Shown: positions 1 through 7,143 of the stretch, one piece after another
Position numbering within the stretch: the first letter of the stretch is position 1
How the letters are laid out: each line of letters begins with the position of its first letter
NCBI RefSeq assembly: GCF_015461845.1
Contig: NZ_JACOPW010000002.1
Coordinates: 558,001 to 622,000, forward strand
Length of the DNA: 64,000 bases
Direction: 5' to 3'
Source of the DNA: Pseudomonas mucoides
GTDB taxonomy: Bacteria > Pseudomonadota > Gammaproteobacteria > Pseudomonadales > Pseudomonadaceae
Program-made: the position numbers and the translations under genes
Notes under the pieces: generated by a model
Databases searched by the model: none
What the model saw: only the letters and a program-made list of their open reading frames with translations
What the model was told of the DNA's origin: nothing

Positions 1-201
1 GTCGTTGACTCGCGCCCGGTTCTGCAAGGCGCCATACGCGGCCTGCTCGATCAGCTTGAGCACCGGATCGCTTTCCAGCTCGGCGCTCCAGTTGTCGCCC
101 ATGCTCAGGCGGAAGGCTTCGAGTTTCTCCTGGTAGACCGCCTCAAAGTCGAGGTCCTCCAGCACTTGCGGCGGCGGCAAGGCCGCCAGTTCCATGGTCA
201 T
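1..201 (-). CDS. Phage baseplate assembly protein J, N-terminal part
   Basis: Only the first 67 codons are in the window; the gene continues past the left edge. The start ATG overlaps the TGA of the gp25-like gene (ATGA), so the two are translationally coupled. The N-terminus is the usual J-type opening: a proline-rich start, then LEDLDFEAVYQEK and SDPVLKLIEQAAYGALQNR, which resembles the wedge component of P2/Mu-type baseplates. In P2 the product works with W and I at the tail-fibre end of a contractile tail. The position after V and W supports the call. The family was judged from the visible N-terminus only. Confidence 0.8.
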   Translation of the reverse strand, partial: MTMELAALPPPQVLEDLDFEAVYQEKLEAFRLSMGDNWSAELESDPVLKLIEQAAYGALQNRARVND

Positions 202-533
202 GCGGACACCTCCAAAGTCACGTCGCTGCCCAGGTACTGCCCGGTCAGTTCAAAGGTGATACGCCCGTCGAGAATGGCCACGGCGCGCACCCGGCCCAGT
301 TTCAAGCGCGGCTCCCAACGCCCCAGCGTGCTGGCCACCTCGGCCTGTACGGCACTTTTCCAGCCGTCATTGACCGGCAGGTCGACAAAGCGCCGCAGCT
401 TGCTGCCGTACTCCGGGCGCATGCGCCGGCTGCCCAAGGGCGTGGACAAGATGTCCTCGATGGACTGGCGCAGGTGATCGAGGCCGGAAATGAGTTGGCC
501 GGTACGGCGGTCCAGTCCGATCATCCCGATCAT
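198..533 (-). CDS. Phage baseplate assembly protein W (gp25/lysozyme-like fold family)
   Basis: A 111-residue protein starting MIGMIGLDRRTG. It has the conserved core of the GPW/gp25 family: a helix with DHLRQSIEDIL, then STPLGSRRMRPEYGSKL, then a beta-rich C-terminal half. The SRRMRPEYGS motif is the family hallmark. Members form part of the wedge or inner baseplate of contractile-tailed phages. It starts 4 nt after the upstream 73-residue gene and overlaps the J start by 4 nt, so it sits in a tight baseplate operon. A longer start upstream exists but would overlap the preceding gene and has no better ribosome site. Confidence 0.88.
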   Translation of the reverse strand: MIGMIGLDRRTGQLISGLDHLRQSIEDILSTPLGSRRMRPEYGSKLRRFVDLPVNDGWKSAVQAEVASTLGRWEPRLKLGRVRAVAILDGRITFELTGQYLGSDVTLEVSA

Positions 534-537
534 TGGA

Positions 538-759
538 TCAGCCCTCGACCGGGACAAAGTCCTTGCGACCGTGCAAATACTCGATCGCCACCGTGTCATC
601 CGAGGCCACCACAACCTGGCCCTTTTCCACTTTCAAGGTGCGCTCTGCGTCCAGCAGGATCAGCACCCGCGAGGTGAACAGCGTGTCGCGAAAGAAGCTC
701 AGCGTGGCCGGCGCGGGCGCCTCACTGACGGTTGATACGTCCTTGGTTTTGCTTGTCAT
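538..759 (-). CDS. Small hypothetical phage protein in the baseplate cluster
   Basis: About 73 residues, acidic N-terminus and a beta-rich C-terminal half (KVEKGQVVVASDDTVAIEYL). I chose the second of two close ATGs because a GGAG lies 8 nt upstream of it but only 2 nt from the first. No known domain recognised. It lies between the spike gene V and the wedge gene W, where tail phages often encode a small baseplate or spike-tip accessory protein, but that role is only an inference from position. Confidence 0.7.
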   Translation of the reverse strand: MTSKTKDVSTVSEAPAPATLSFFRDTLFTSRVLILLDAERTLKVEKGQVVVASDDTVAIEYLHGRKDFVPVEG

Positions 760-777
760 GGGCATTACTCCGGGTAT

Positions 778-799
778 AAAAAAACCCGCACACGGCGGG
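778..799 (-). terminator. Intrinsic terminator between gpV and the next baseplate gene
   Basis: On the minus strand a CCCGC/GCGGG stem with a short loop is followed by seven T residues. It lies inside the late operon, so it probably reduces or insulates expression of the genes beyond it unless the polymerase has been modified by the Q antiterminator. Confidence 0.75.
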
Positions 800-820
800 C
801 TGAATGTTTAGGCCGTCAAA

Positions 821-1381
821 TTAATGTGAGTGGTGGTTGCTGTTACCGCCGGCATCCATGATTGTGCCGGCGCCGGTGATGTCGCCGGACACGCTCAGCG
901 CACCGTCGATGCTCACCTCACCCGCCAAGTTGATCTGGCTGGCCGTCACCCGGACATGCGCCGGCGTCACTTCAAATTGCGAGCCACCGACCGTGATGGT
1001 CGCACTGCTGCCGGCGGGTAACGCGATGCTGTAGCTGCCGGCTTGCCAGTCGTAGACCAGTGAACCGCCATCGTCGAAATACCAAGCCTCGACGTGATCG
1101 CGGTTGTCCGGCGGCACCCCAGCGTTGCCGTACAGCCCCGGGATAAAGGTGCCCATGGCCGGATCACCGCTCGGGCTGAACAGCGCGCCCTGCTCATTCA
1201 GGCTCGGCGCGCGCCAATGACGGGCCTTGCCCGCCGCCAGACTGTGCCAACGCACCCAGGCACTGACCCAAGTACCGGCCTTGACCCGCACTCTCCCGGC
1301 CATTAGATCGACGCCGACCACTACGCAGGGCATCAGCATGGCGGCGATTATCCGGTCGTGTTCGGCGCTGGCGTATCCCAT
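821..1381 (-). CDS. Phage baseplate assembly protein V (tail spike)
   Basis: A 186-residue protein of the P2 gpV type, the spike at the tip of a contractile tail that punctures the outer membrane. It has an OB-fold-like N-terminal half (VVVGVDLMAGRVRVKAG), a middle beta region, and a C-terminal beta-helix with short repeats (INLAGEVSIDGALSVSGDI) ending in NSNHHSH. The histidine-rich tip matches the HxH iron-binding apex known for P2 gpV. A strong GGAGG lies 8 nt before the ATG. The start overlaps the preceding gene by 34 nt. A terminator follows it. Confidence 0.88.
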   Translation of the reverse strand: MGYASAEHDRIIAAMLMPCVVVGVDLMAGRVRVKAGTWVSAWVRWHSLAAGKARHWRAPSLNEQGALFSPSGDPAMGTFIPGLYGNAGVPPDNRDHVEAWYFDDGGSLVYDWQAGSYSIALPAGSSATITVGGSQFEVTPAHVRVTASQINLAGEVSIDGALSVSGDITGAGTIMDAGGNSNHHSH

Positions 1382-1911
1382 GCCAAATCCTCCGGCTGAA
1401 AGTAGTGATCTTCATTGCCGGTACCGGTGCAGCCGTCAACGTTTAGATACAGGGTGCCCGGAGGCTCAACTGGCCATAACCATTCAACCTCACCGAGATA
1501 GATCTGCTGGGTCCATTCCACCATCCACACGGTGTAGCCATCCAGTTCGGGCTTGGTCCAGTCTTGGCGCGAAGCCACGAATTGCGCCTGCTCGACATTG
1601 TCCAGACCCCAGGTCTGCCCCCGAAGGAGGATTGCTATTTGCGCCGCCAATTGGGCACCGAGTTGCTGATGCCGGGCCAACTCGGGCGCGACAATAATTC
1701 GCGCTTCAAAACGTTGGACCAGCACCGTTTCACCGGTACCGATGTCTTGCCCGGGCTCAAACTCCACCGGTTCCAGGAACACCGCCGGCAGCGCCACCCG
1801 GTCCTGAATGTCTGGACAGGTCGCGACAAATCGCACAGAGGGCAGCGCTTGACGGAGGTGTTCCTCGATGGCGGCGTACAGCGCGTCCAGCGAAAATTCA
1901 GGATCAGACAC
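1348..1911 (-). CDS. Hypothetical tail protein (tail terminator/completion candidate)
   Basis: 187 residues, GTG start with GGGGAG just upstream, overlapping the stop of the previous gene (GTGTCTGA). The first 130 residues are an alpha/beta domain starting LDALYAAIEEHLRQALPSVRF; the tail is acidic and proline-rich. I do not recognise a family with certainty. Its size, and its place between a minor tail Z-like gene and V, fit the tail-completion or tail-terminator proteins that cap the tube in contractile phages. That assignment is inference. Confidence 0.65.
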   Translation of the reverse strand: MSDPEFSLDALYAAIEEHLRQALPSVRFVATCPDIQDRVALPAVFLEPVEFEPGQDIGTGETVLVQRFEARIIVAPELARHQQLGAQLAAQIAILLRGQTWGLDNVEQAQFVASRQDWTKPELDGYTVWMVEWTQQIYLGEVEWLWPVEPPGTLYLNVDGCTGTGNEDHYFQPEDLAWDTPAPNTTG

Positions 1912-2536
1912 GGGCGCTCCCCTTCAGGTACTTATGCAGTTCAAAGTTCATTTCCTGCTTGAATACGATCAGCAGGCGCTCATCGGCTTTGTTGGCCCAG
2001 GTGTAAAAAGGCTCTTCGGCGTCTTCGAGCGTAACCTTGGCCTTGGCCAGTGGAAAACGATTGTCGTTTTCCGCGATCCAGCCCGAGCTTGAACCCCCAG
2101 CCGCGGATGCGCCGCCGGGATAGTCGTCCGGGTTGAAATGTTTGCTGGAGGTACGAATCCAGATATCCGCCTTGTTGCCATACACACGCTTGTAAAAAGC
2201 GCCCTGATACCGTCGTCCCGCCACCGAGACACCAGCCTTGCCCTGACGGGGATTCCCTACCCGGCTGGCGTCCATTGGGTTGGTGCCGAACCAAAGTTTG
2301 CCCGGTTGCCCCTGGCCTTTGATGGGATAACAACGCAGACGCTGCCGCACTGCCCGCACGGCAATCCGCTCCTGCTTGCTGACATCGCGCGCCATGTGGG
2401 TGGCCAGCCACCCCAACGTCTTGTTAATCGCCCGTCGTTGCGCCGCGGCCACGGCCTTGGGCATCACCTTGGCCAGTTGTTCAAAAGCCTGCACATCGTC
2501 AGCCGAAAGCTGCAGCGACACCGGCACAGCACTCAT
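1904..2536 (-). CDS. Phage minor tail protein Z-like
   Basis: A basic 210-residue protein. The N-terminal part (AAAQRRAINKTLGWLATHMARDV followed by RAVRQRL) and the segment LWFGTNPMDASRVG match the pattern of the lambda gpZ/minor tail Z family, which acts late in tail assembly and helps join heads to tails. The start overlaps the preceding gene by 4 nt (ATGA) and its stop lies inside the next gene start. A glycine/serine-rich insertion near residue 150 is probably a flexible loop. Family assignment is by motif pattern. Confidence 0.72.
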   Translation of the reverse strand: MSAVPVSLQLSADDVQAFEQLAKVMPKAVAAAQRRAINKTLGWLATHMARDVSKQERIAVRAVRQRLRCYPIKGQGQPGKLWFGTNPMDASRVGNPRQGKAGVSVAGRRYQGAFYKRVYGNKADIWIRTSSKHFNPDDYPGGASAAGGSSSGWIAENDNRFPLAKAKVTLEDAEEPFYTWANKADERLLIVFKQEMNFELHKYLKGSARV

Positions 2537-2847
2537 GCTTTTAACCTCAGCGACAAGGCCACCAGCCCATCACCCGCTGGTTCCAGGTGCGTCAGGGTGT
2601 ACTCGCCACCGCCGTCCAGGGCGGGCAACTCGATGAGCACCGTTTGCGTTTTTTCCACGCCCGCGGCATCGGCGACCCGAATGTGAAAACACGGCTCGCG
2701 CAGACCGGTGTTCAAGCGACCGATCTTGGGTTGCAACCAGGGTGCCGAAAACATGCCCAGCACCCGCCGACCTTCGATGTAGCCAACGTCGGCCAGGGTG
2801 TCGAACACCACGCTGTCGATTTCCGCGACCAGCTCTCGAAAGGCCAT
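2533..2847 (-). CDS. Head-tail joining protein (lambda FII-like)
   Basis: 104 residues beginning MAFRELVAEIDSVVFDTLADV, then VLGMFSAPWLQPKIGRLNTGLREPCFHIRVADAAGV and a beta-rich end. Length, the opening helix and the GMF-type strand resemble lambda gpFII, the connector protein added to the head to receive the tail. The start lies 2 nt after the capsid gene stop. In lambda FII also follows E and FI. Confidence 0.75.
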   Translation of the reverse strand: MAFRELVAEIDSVVFDTLADVGYIEGRRVLGMFSAPWLQPKIGRLNTGLREPCFHIRVADAAGVEKTQTVLIELPALDGGGEYTLTHLEPAGDGLVALSLRLKA

Positions 2848-2849
2848 GA

Positions 2850-3845
2850 TCAGAGCGTCAGCAGGATCTGCGCCCGCGGACGCGTACACAGGTGCAATGG
2901 GTTGGACTGGGCTTCGCCGGCCATGCCCTTGTTGAACGGCAGTGGTTCCAGCTTGCTGTAATACGGCAGGCCTTGGGTATTGGCGGTCTCCATGTAGTCC
3001 GCAGGGGCAAAGCAGGAGATGTACAGCTCCGGCACGCCTTCAGGAATCAATAACGCCTGATCGTCGTGGATAAACGATACGCCAGCGATGCGCCCCCGGT
3101 AGCGCTCCCAGACGATGCCACCCAGCTCGAAACTGTCCCGCGCATCGCCACGCAATTCCGCGGCCTGGATCGTATTGAGGTAGGTTTCCTCAACCGATTT
3201 GTGCGTGATCAGCTTGTTCCAGAAATTCTTGCCACAGAAGGCTCGCGCGCCCGAGCTGGTCACGCTGCCCAGCTCATCGTCTTGCATGTCCAGCGCTTCG
3301 GCGCACTTGACTCGGATCTTCGTCGCCGAGTCGTTCAGGCCCATGGACAGGCGTTGTTGCTCCACACCAAACGCCTGATAGATGTTCAGCAGGACCGTCG
3401 AGCCATCCGCGTCCAGCACCAGGCCATTGAGCGCGCCCATGCGCTGGAATTCATGAGTGGCGTCGAGCTGACGCTTGGCTTTGCTCAGGCGGGTGTTCAC
3501 CACGCCCTGCACAGCCTGCAGTTCGGTCGTCGTACCAAAGGCGCGAATGCCCTGAATCTCGTCGGCCTTGATGGTGAAACGCTGCGGCAGATGCACGGTA
3601 TTGAACGGGATCATCTGCCGCTTGCTGGCACCGACGACCAGCCCCGAGGTGCCGCGCTCACCCGCGGGCACCAACGCCAAGGTATTACCGTCCTTTTCGA
3701 TCTGGACGGTCAGGGTGCTGATGCCTTCCTCGCGAAACAGCCCCAGGCTGCTGATGCGACCCGGCAGATATTCCTGTTCGTTGATCGCCGCCGTCAGCGA
3801 GGACACAGAAAAAACATCGTCGGTAAAAATGCCAATATCGGCCAT
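2850..3845 (-). CDS. Major capsid protein (lambda gpE family)
   Basis: 331 residues starting MADIGIFTDDVFSVSSLTAAIN, the recognised opening of the gpE-like HK97-fold capsid family. GGAGAGCC lies 5 nt upstream of the ATG; a longer reading frame exists but has no ribosome site. Features include TLALVPAGERGTSG and a C-terminal SKLEPLPFNKGMAGEAQSN region, typical of gpE. It builds the icosahedral shell, stabilised by the decoration protein encoded just before it. Between the two genes is an intrinsic terminator, unusual for a capsid gene. Confidence 0.9.
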   Translation of the reverse strand: MADIGIFTDDVFSVSSLTAAINEQEYLPGRISSLGLFREEGISTLTVQIEKDGNTLALVPAGERGTSGLVVGASKRQMIPFNTVHLPQRFTIKADEIQGIRAFGTTTELQAVQGVVNTRLSKAKRQLDATHEFQRMGALNGLVLDADGSTVLLNIYQAFGVEQQRLSMGLNDSATKIRVKCAEALDMQDDELGSVTSSGARAFCGKNFWNKLITHKSVEETYLNTIQAAELRGDARDSFELGGIVWERYRGRIAGVSFIHDDQALLIPEGVPELYISCFAPADYMETANTQGLPYYSKLEPLPFNKGMAGEAQSNPLHLCTRPRAQILLTL

Positions 3846-3860
3846 AAAGAGGCTCTCCAG

Positions 3861-3889
3861 AAAAACAAAACCCCGCACAGGGCGGGGTT
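3861..3889 (-). terminator. Intrinsic terminator between decoration and capsid genes
   Basis: An 8-bp perfect stem (AACCCCGC/GCGGGGTT, 3869-3876 with 3882-3889) with a 5-nt loop, followed on the minus strand by a T-rich run. It lies in the 62-nt gap between the head decoration gene and the capsid gene. Confidence 0.75.
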
Positions 3890-3907
3890 GGGGAAAAGGG
3901 AACTGAC

Positions 3908-4252
3908 TTAGCGGGCAATCACAAACTGAGCCGCCAAGGCTGCTTCAGCGTCAGCGTCGAAACCGGTCAAATGCACCTCGCTGACCTCGGCCAGTCGCAC
4001 CACCGCACTGGCTCGACGCTCCTCGGTCGATTCGCCCAGTGGCCCGTACAGGATGCACGTCGCCACTTCCGTGCCGTCGGTGGCGACGGGATCGTAAGGC
4101 GCAAACTCATTGGTCGCGGTGACCAGTCCCAGCACCTGGCCGGCATTCAATGCGGGGCCAGCGGCCACCAGAATGGATTCACGAGAGATCTTCCCGGCCC
4201 CTTCGGAGAGTAGAAACTCGCCAGCGTGTAGCGTTTCGTACTTTACGGTCAT
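3908..4252 (-). CDS. Head decoration protein (lambda gpD family)
   Basis: 114 residues, close to lambda gpD (110). Opens TVKYETLHAGEFLLSEGAG and has VAAGPALNAGQVLG and FVIAR at the end, matching the gpD core, which binds as trimers on the expanded capsid and stabilises it against DNA pressure. The start overlaps the protease gene stop (ATGA). The order protease-decoration-capsid is the lambda C-D-E order. Confidence 0.88.
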   Translation of the reverse strand: MTVKYETLHAGEFLLSEGAGKISRESILVAAGPALNAGQVLGLVTATNEFAPYDPVATDGTEVATCILYGPLGESTEERRASAVVRLAEVSEVHLTGFDADAEAALAAQFVIAR

Positions 4253-5406
4253 GCTCGTGCTCCTTTTGCACTGTTGGATTGCCCGGCATGGGCCGCCGAA
4301 CGGGCGGCCCAGATCGAAGAAGGATTGGGTTGTTTCGCCTGCACCTTCGGTGCAGGGTCATCGTCGAGGGGCACGCTATTGTCAATTTCGAAACCGTTGC
4401 CGCTGCTGACGATCTTGTCGAACAGCCGCGCCCGCACCGCGGGCTCATCCAACCCCGCTGCCACGTAATCGACGCTAAGCTCTGGCAGACGAGCCGCGAC
4501 ACACAGGTCATGCACCGCCTTGGCTCGGGTTAGCCCTGCCAGGACGATCTCTTCGCTTTCAAGCTGGGTCGAACTGAGCAACGGCGCGACAAGATTGCTG
4601 ATCCCTGATTCAGCACAACGCTGAGTGATCAACAACGCCAGCTTGGCGGCGTCCGGCAGCGGTGGTGCGGGCGGTTCGATGGGTTCGGGGTCGGGCTTTG
4701 GATCGGTTTCTGCAGGTTCATCGAGCTGAGCCAGCAATGCAGCTGGGGTGTGCTGGTATCGCTGCATCACTCCGCCCTGCCCCAGACACGCCTTGACCTG
4801 TACCCCGTCGCCCACTTCATCGGCCAGCCCCAGTGCCACCGCCTCATTGGCGGTCAACCAGGTTTCGGCAGCCACCAAACCTCGTAATTCCGCCTCATCG
4901 ATGTTCGGTGCCTTGGCCTTGTAGGCCGCGATGATCGCTTCCATGGTTTGATCGAGGACATCGGCCACCTTGCGAAAGCTGTCGGCATCGCCCGCCGCAT
5001 AGGTCCACGGGTTGTGAATCATCAACATCGCGTTCGACGCGATCACCACCTTGTGGGCACCGCACACCGCGACACTGGCCGCGCTCGCGGCCAAGGCATC
5101 AATCCGTGCCGTGCACCGTTCGCCCAACCGCGACAAGGTGTTGTGCATGGCCAACCCGTCGAACAGGTCGCCGCCGATACTGTTAAACGCCGCGATGACC
5201 GGTGACACGCCGTCATCGACGGCGCGCAGATCCTGCATGAACTGACTGGCGGTAATGCCCCAGGTACCGATCTCGCCATACACAAAGACTTCGATCACGC
5301 GCTCGGTGGCTTCGCCGCTGGCGTGCACGGCGTACCAGCTTTTGTCCTGCACTGGCACCTGTTGGCCGGCCCTGTTGTAAATGCGCGGAGTCGCTTTTTT
5401 GCTCAT
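4249..5406 (-). CDS. Prohead protease (ClpP/S49-like, lambda gpC family)
   Basis: 385 residues. The first 190 or so form a ClpP-like domain: VFVYGEIG, then FNSIGGDLFDGLAMHNTL, ALAASAASVAVCGAH with the likely nucleophile serine, and AMLMIHNPWTYAAGD with the likely histidine. This is the head maturation protease that cleaves scaffold and portal during capsid assembly. The proline-rich linker (DPKPDPEPIEPP) leads to a C-terminal helical scaffold-like part, as in lambda C/Nu3. GGAGC lies 5 nt before ATG. The start overlaps the portal stop by 4 nt. Confidence 0.9.
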   Translation of the reverse strand: MSKKATPRIYNRAGQQVPVQDKSWYAVHASGEATERVIEVFVYGEIGTWGITASQFMQDLRAVDDGVSPVIAAFNSIGGDLFDGLAMHNTLSRLGERCTARIDALAASAASVAVCGAHKVVIASNAMLMIHNPWTYAAGDADSFRKVADVLDQTMEAIIAAYKAKAPNIDEAELRGLVAAETWLTANEAVALGLADEVGDGVQVKACLGQGGVMQRYQHTPAALLAQLDEPAETDPKPDPEPIEPPAPPLPDAAKLALLITQRCAESGISNLVAPLLSSTQLESEEIVLAGLTRAKAVHDLCVAARLPELSVDYVAAGLDEPAVRARLFDKIVSSGNGFEIDNSVPLDDDPAPKVQAKQPNPSSIWAARSAAHAGQSNSAKGARA

Positions 5407-6887
5407 GTTTGCTCCTGGTCGTCGAGCGCCTGAAGCAGTTCGACGAGCGTGCTGTAATTAAGACCTTTGCCCCGAGCCCGCTCGGCATCGGCGGCGTTTT
5501 CTTCGTCCACCGTTTCGGCGTCATAACCGGTGCGCAAGACCATCTCGCTGCGCGAGGCGAAGCCGGCGTTGACTTCCATCGTGCGGGACTGAACATCCTG
5601 AACCGGATGGATATAGGCCCAACCCTGTGGCACCCAGCGCGTGCGCAGGTACTCACGTCGGCGCTGGGCATAGTCCGGCAACAGCACGGCGCCACTGAGC
5701 ACCGCCATGTCCATCCAAGCGGCCCGCACCGGGCGACACAACTGGTGCACATACACACCAAATTGCAGTTGCTCCAGGCGACGCCGGAACTCAGTGAGTA
5801 CCACGCGCAGTGCGCGGTCATTCACCCCGCGCATGTCGCCCGTGAGAATTTCGTAGGGCATCCCGGCACCGGCGGCCGCGGCCATCAGTTGCTGACGCAT
5901 GAAGTCCGCGTAGTTGTTACCCGCGTCCGGTGGCGTGGAAAACTCAACCTCCTCGCCCGGTAACAGCTCCTGCATCGTCCCGGGCTCCAGGGCGACCATG
6001 GGCGTGAATCCATCCGAGGCAAGGTTCAACGGCGCACCGGTCACCGGGTCCACTGGAGTCTGGATGTCATCCGGCGATGGCTTTTTGATGAAGCCGGCGA
6101 ACAGATTCGCCACCTCCTGACGGAACAGCACCGCATCGTCGTAATTGTCCAGGCTGCGCAAGCGTTTGAGGACCGGCGACAAGCGTGGCAAGCCGCGTAA
6201 CTGTCCCGGTTCGACCGGTTCAAAAATGTGCAGCACCTGGCTGGCCGGCACCCGCACCAGCTGGTTGTAGCCACTGTTCAAGGACGAGGCATCTCCGGGA
6301 TGCGAACGGTACATCCAATACGCTACCCGACGGCTGTCCGGAGTGAACTCGATCCCGGCGCGGATAACATTGCCGTTGCGCGCGGCCTCGAACTTGTCGT
6401 GCGGTACAAATTCCGGGGCCAGCACCTGAAGTTGCAACGGCACTACCAAGCCTTCGTCGAGGCTGCGCGGACGAAAGCGGATAAAACATTCACCGGCCGT
6501 TTCCACGGTCCGCGCGATCAGTGCCTGTTGTCCGTAGAAGTCAGTCAGACCATCGGCATCTGACTCTTCGGCCCAATCGGCCCAGAGTTCCTGCAGCAGG
6601 TGCCGAAGTTCATCGTCCTGGGTTTTCGGCCGCGGCGTGATGCCGGTGCCGATCAGATTGCTGACCCGTTTATCGATGACGTTGAAGGCGTACGGGTCGT
6701 TGCGCACCGCCGCCCGGGAACGTGAGCGCAGGTTGCGCAATGCCGGAATGGCAATGCTGTTGAAGCCGGCGTCAGGTGCATCCCAACTCGCGGAACGACG
6801 CCCTTCGGCGGCCCCTTCGTAACTGGCCTTGATGTTTGAGGGGAGCAGGAAACCGCTGCGGCCCAATGTGGGAAAGTGACGAGCCAT
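5403..6887 (-). CDS. Phage portal protein (lambda gpB family)
   Basis: 494 residues. The N-terminal half has RNDPYAFNVIDKRVSNLIGTGI and the DAEG-type segment LWADWAEESDADG, then RLRSLDNYDDAVLFRQEVANLF and MAAAAGAGMPYEILTGD, all standard for lambda-type portals. Twelve copies form the ring through which DNA enters and leaves the head. The start overlaps the gpW-like stop by one base (TAATG). A C-terminal acidic and glutamine-rich tail follows. Confidence 0.93.
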   Translation of the reverse strand: MARHFPTLGRSGFLLPSNIKASYEGAAEGRRSASWDAPDAGFNSIAIPALRNLRSRSRAAVRNDPYAFNVIDKRVSNLIGTGITPRPKTQDDELRHLLQELWADWAEESDADGLTDFYGQQALIARTVETAGECFIRFRPRSLDEGLVVPLQLQVLAPEFVPHDKFEAARNGNVIRAGIEFTPDSRRVAYWMYRSHPGDASSLNSGYNQLVRVPASQVLHIFEPVEPGQLRGLPRLSPVLKRLRSLDNYDDAVLFRQEVANLFAGFIKKPSPDDIQTPVDPVTGAPLNLASDGFTPMVALEPGTMQELLPGEEVEFSTPPDAGNNYADFMRQQLMAAAAGAGMPYEILTGDMRGVNDRALRVVLTEFRRRLEQLQFGVYVHQLCRPVRAAWMDMAVLSGAVLLPDYAQRRREYLRTRWVPQGWAYIHPVQDVQSRTMEVNAGFASRSEMVLRTGYDAETVDEENAADAERARGKGLNYSTLVELLQALDDQEQT

Positions 6888-7093
6888 TACAGTCCCTTGC
6901 CTCCATGATAAAGCCGCACGATGCGCGACCGAGGACCGGCCGCCGCGATCAGCGAGCTGCGAATTTCGTCTCGTGCCCTGAGCAGTTCGTCGATGTCGCG
7001 GTACTCGACGTTTCGATCCGCATAGCGCACGATTTTTTCGCCGCGCGCGATTGCCTTCTCGACCGCATCGAGTTGCTGTTGGGTAAAGGCCAT
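6887..7093 (-). CDS. Head-tail connector gpW-like protein
   Basis: 68 residues from MAFTQQQLDAVEKAIARGEK, the same length as lambda gpW. The pattern of helix, beta hairpin (KIVRYADRNVEYR) and helix (IDELLRARDEIRSSL) is that of gpW, which stabilises the packaged DNA and forms the FII-binding site. A longer frame runs upstream but this start fits the family. It sits between terminase and portal as in lambda. Confidence 0.85.
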   Translation of the reverse strand: MAFTQQQLDAVEKAIARGEKIVRYADRNVEYRDIDELLRARDEIRSSLIAAAGPRSRIVRLYHGGKGL

Positions 7094-7143
7094 GGGGATC
7101 GCTCTAAAGTAAAAAGGCAACGGGGTGTGCAACGCGATTTCAC

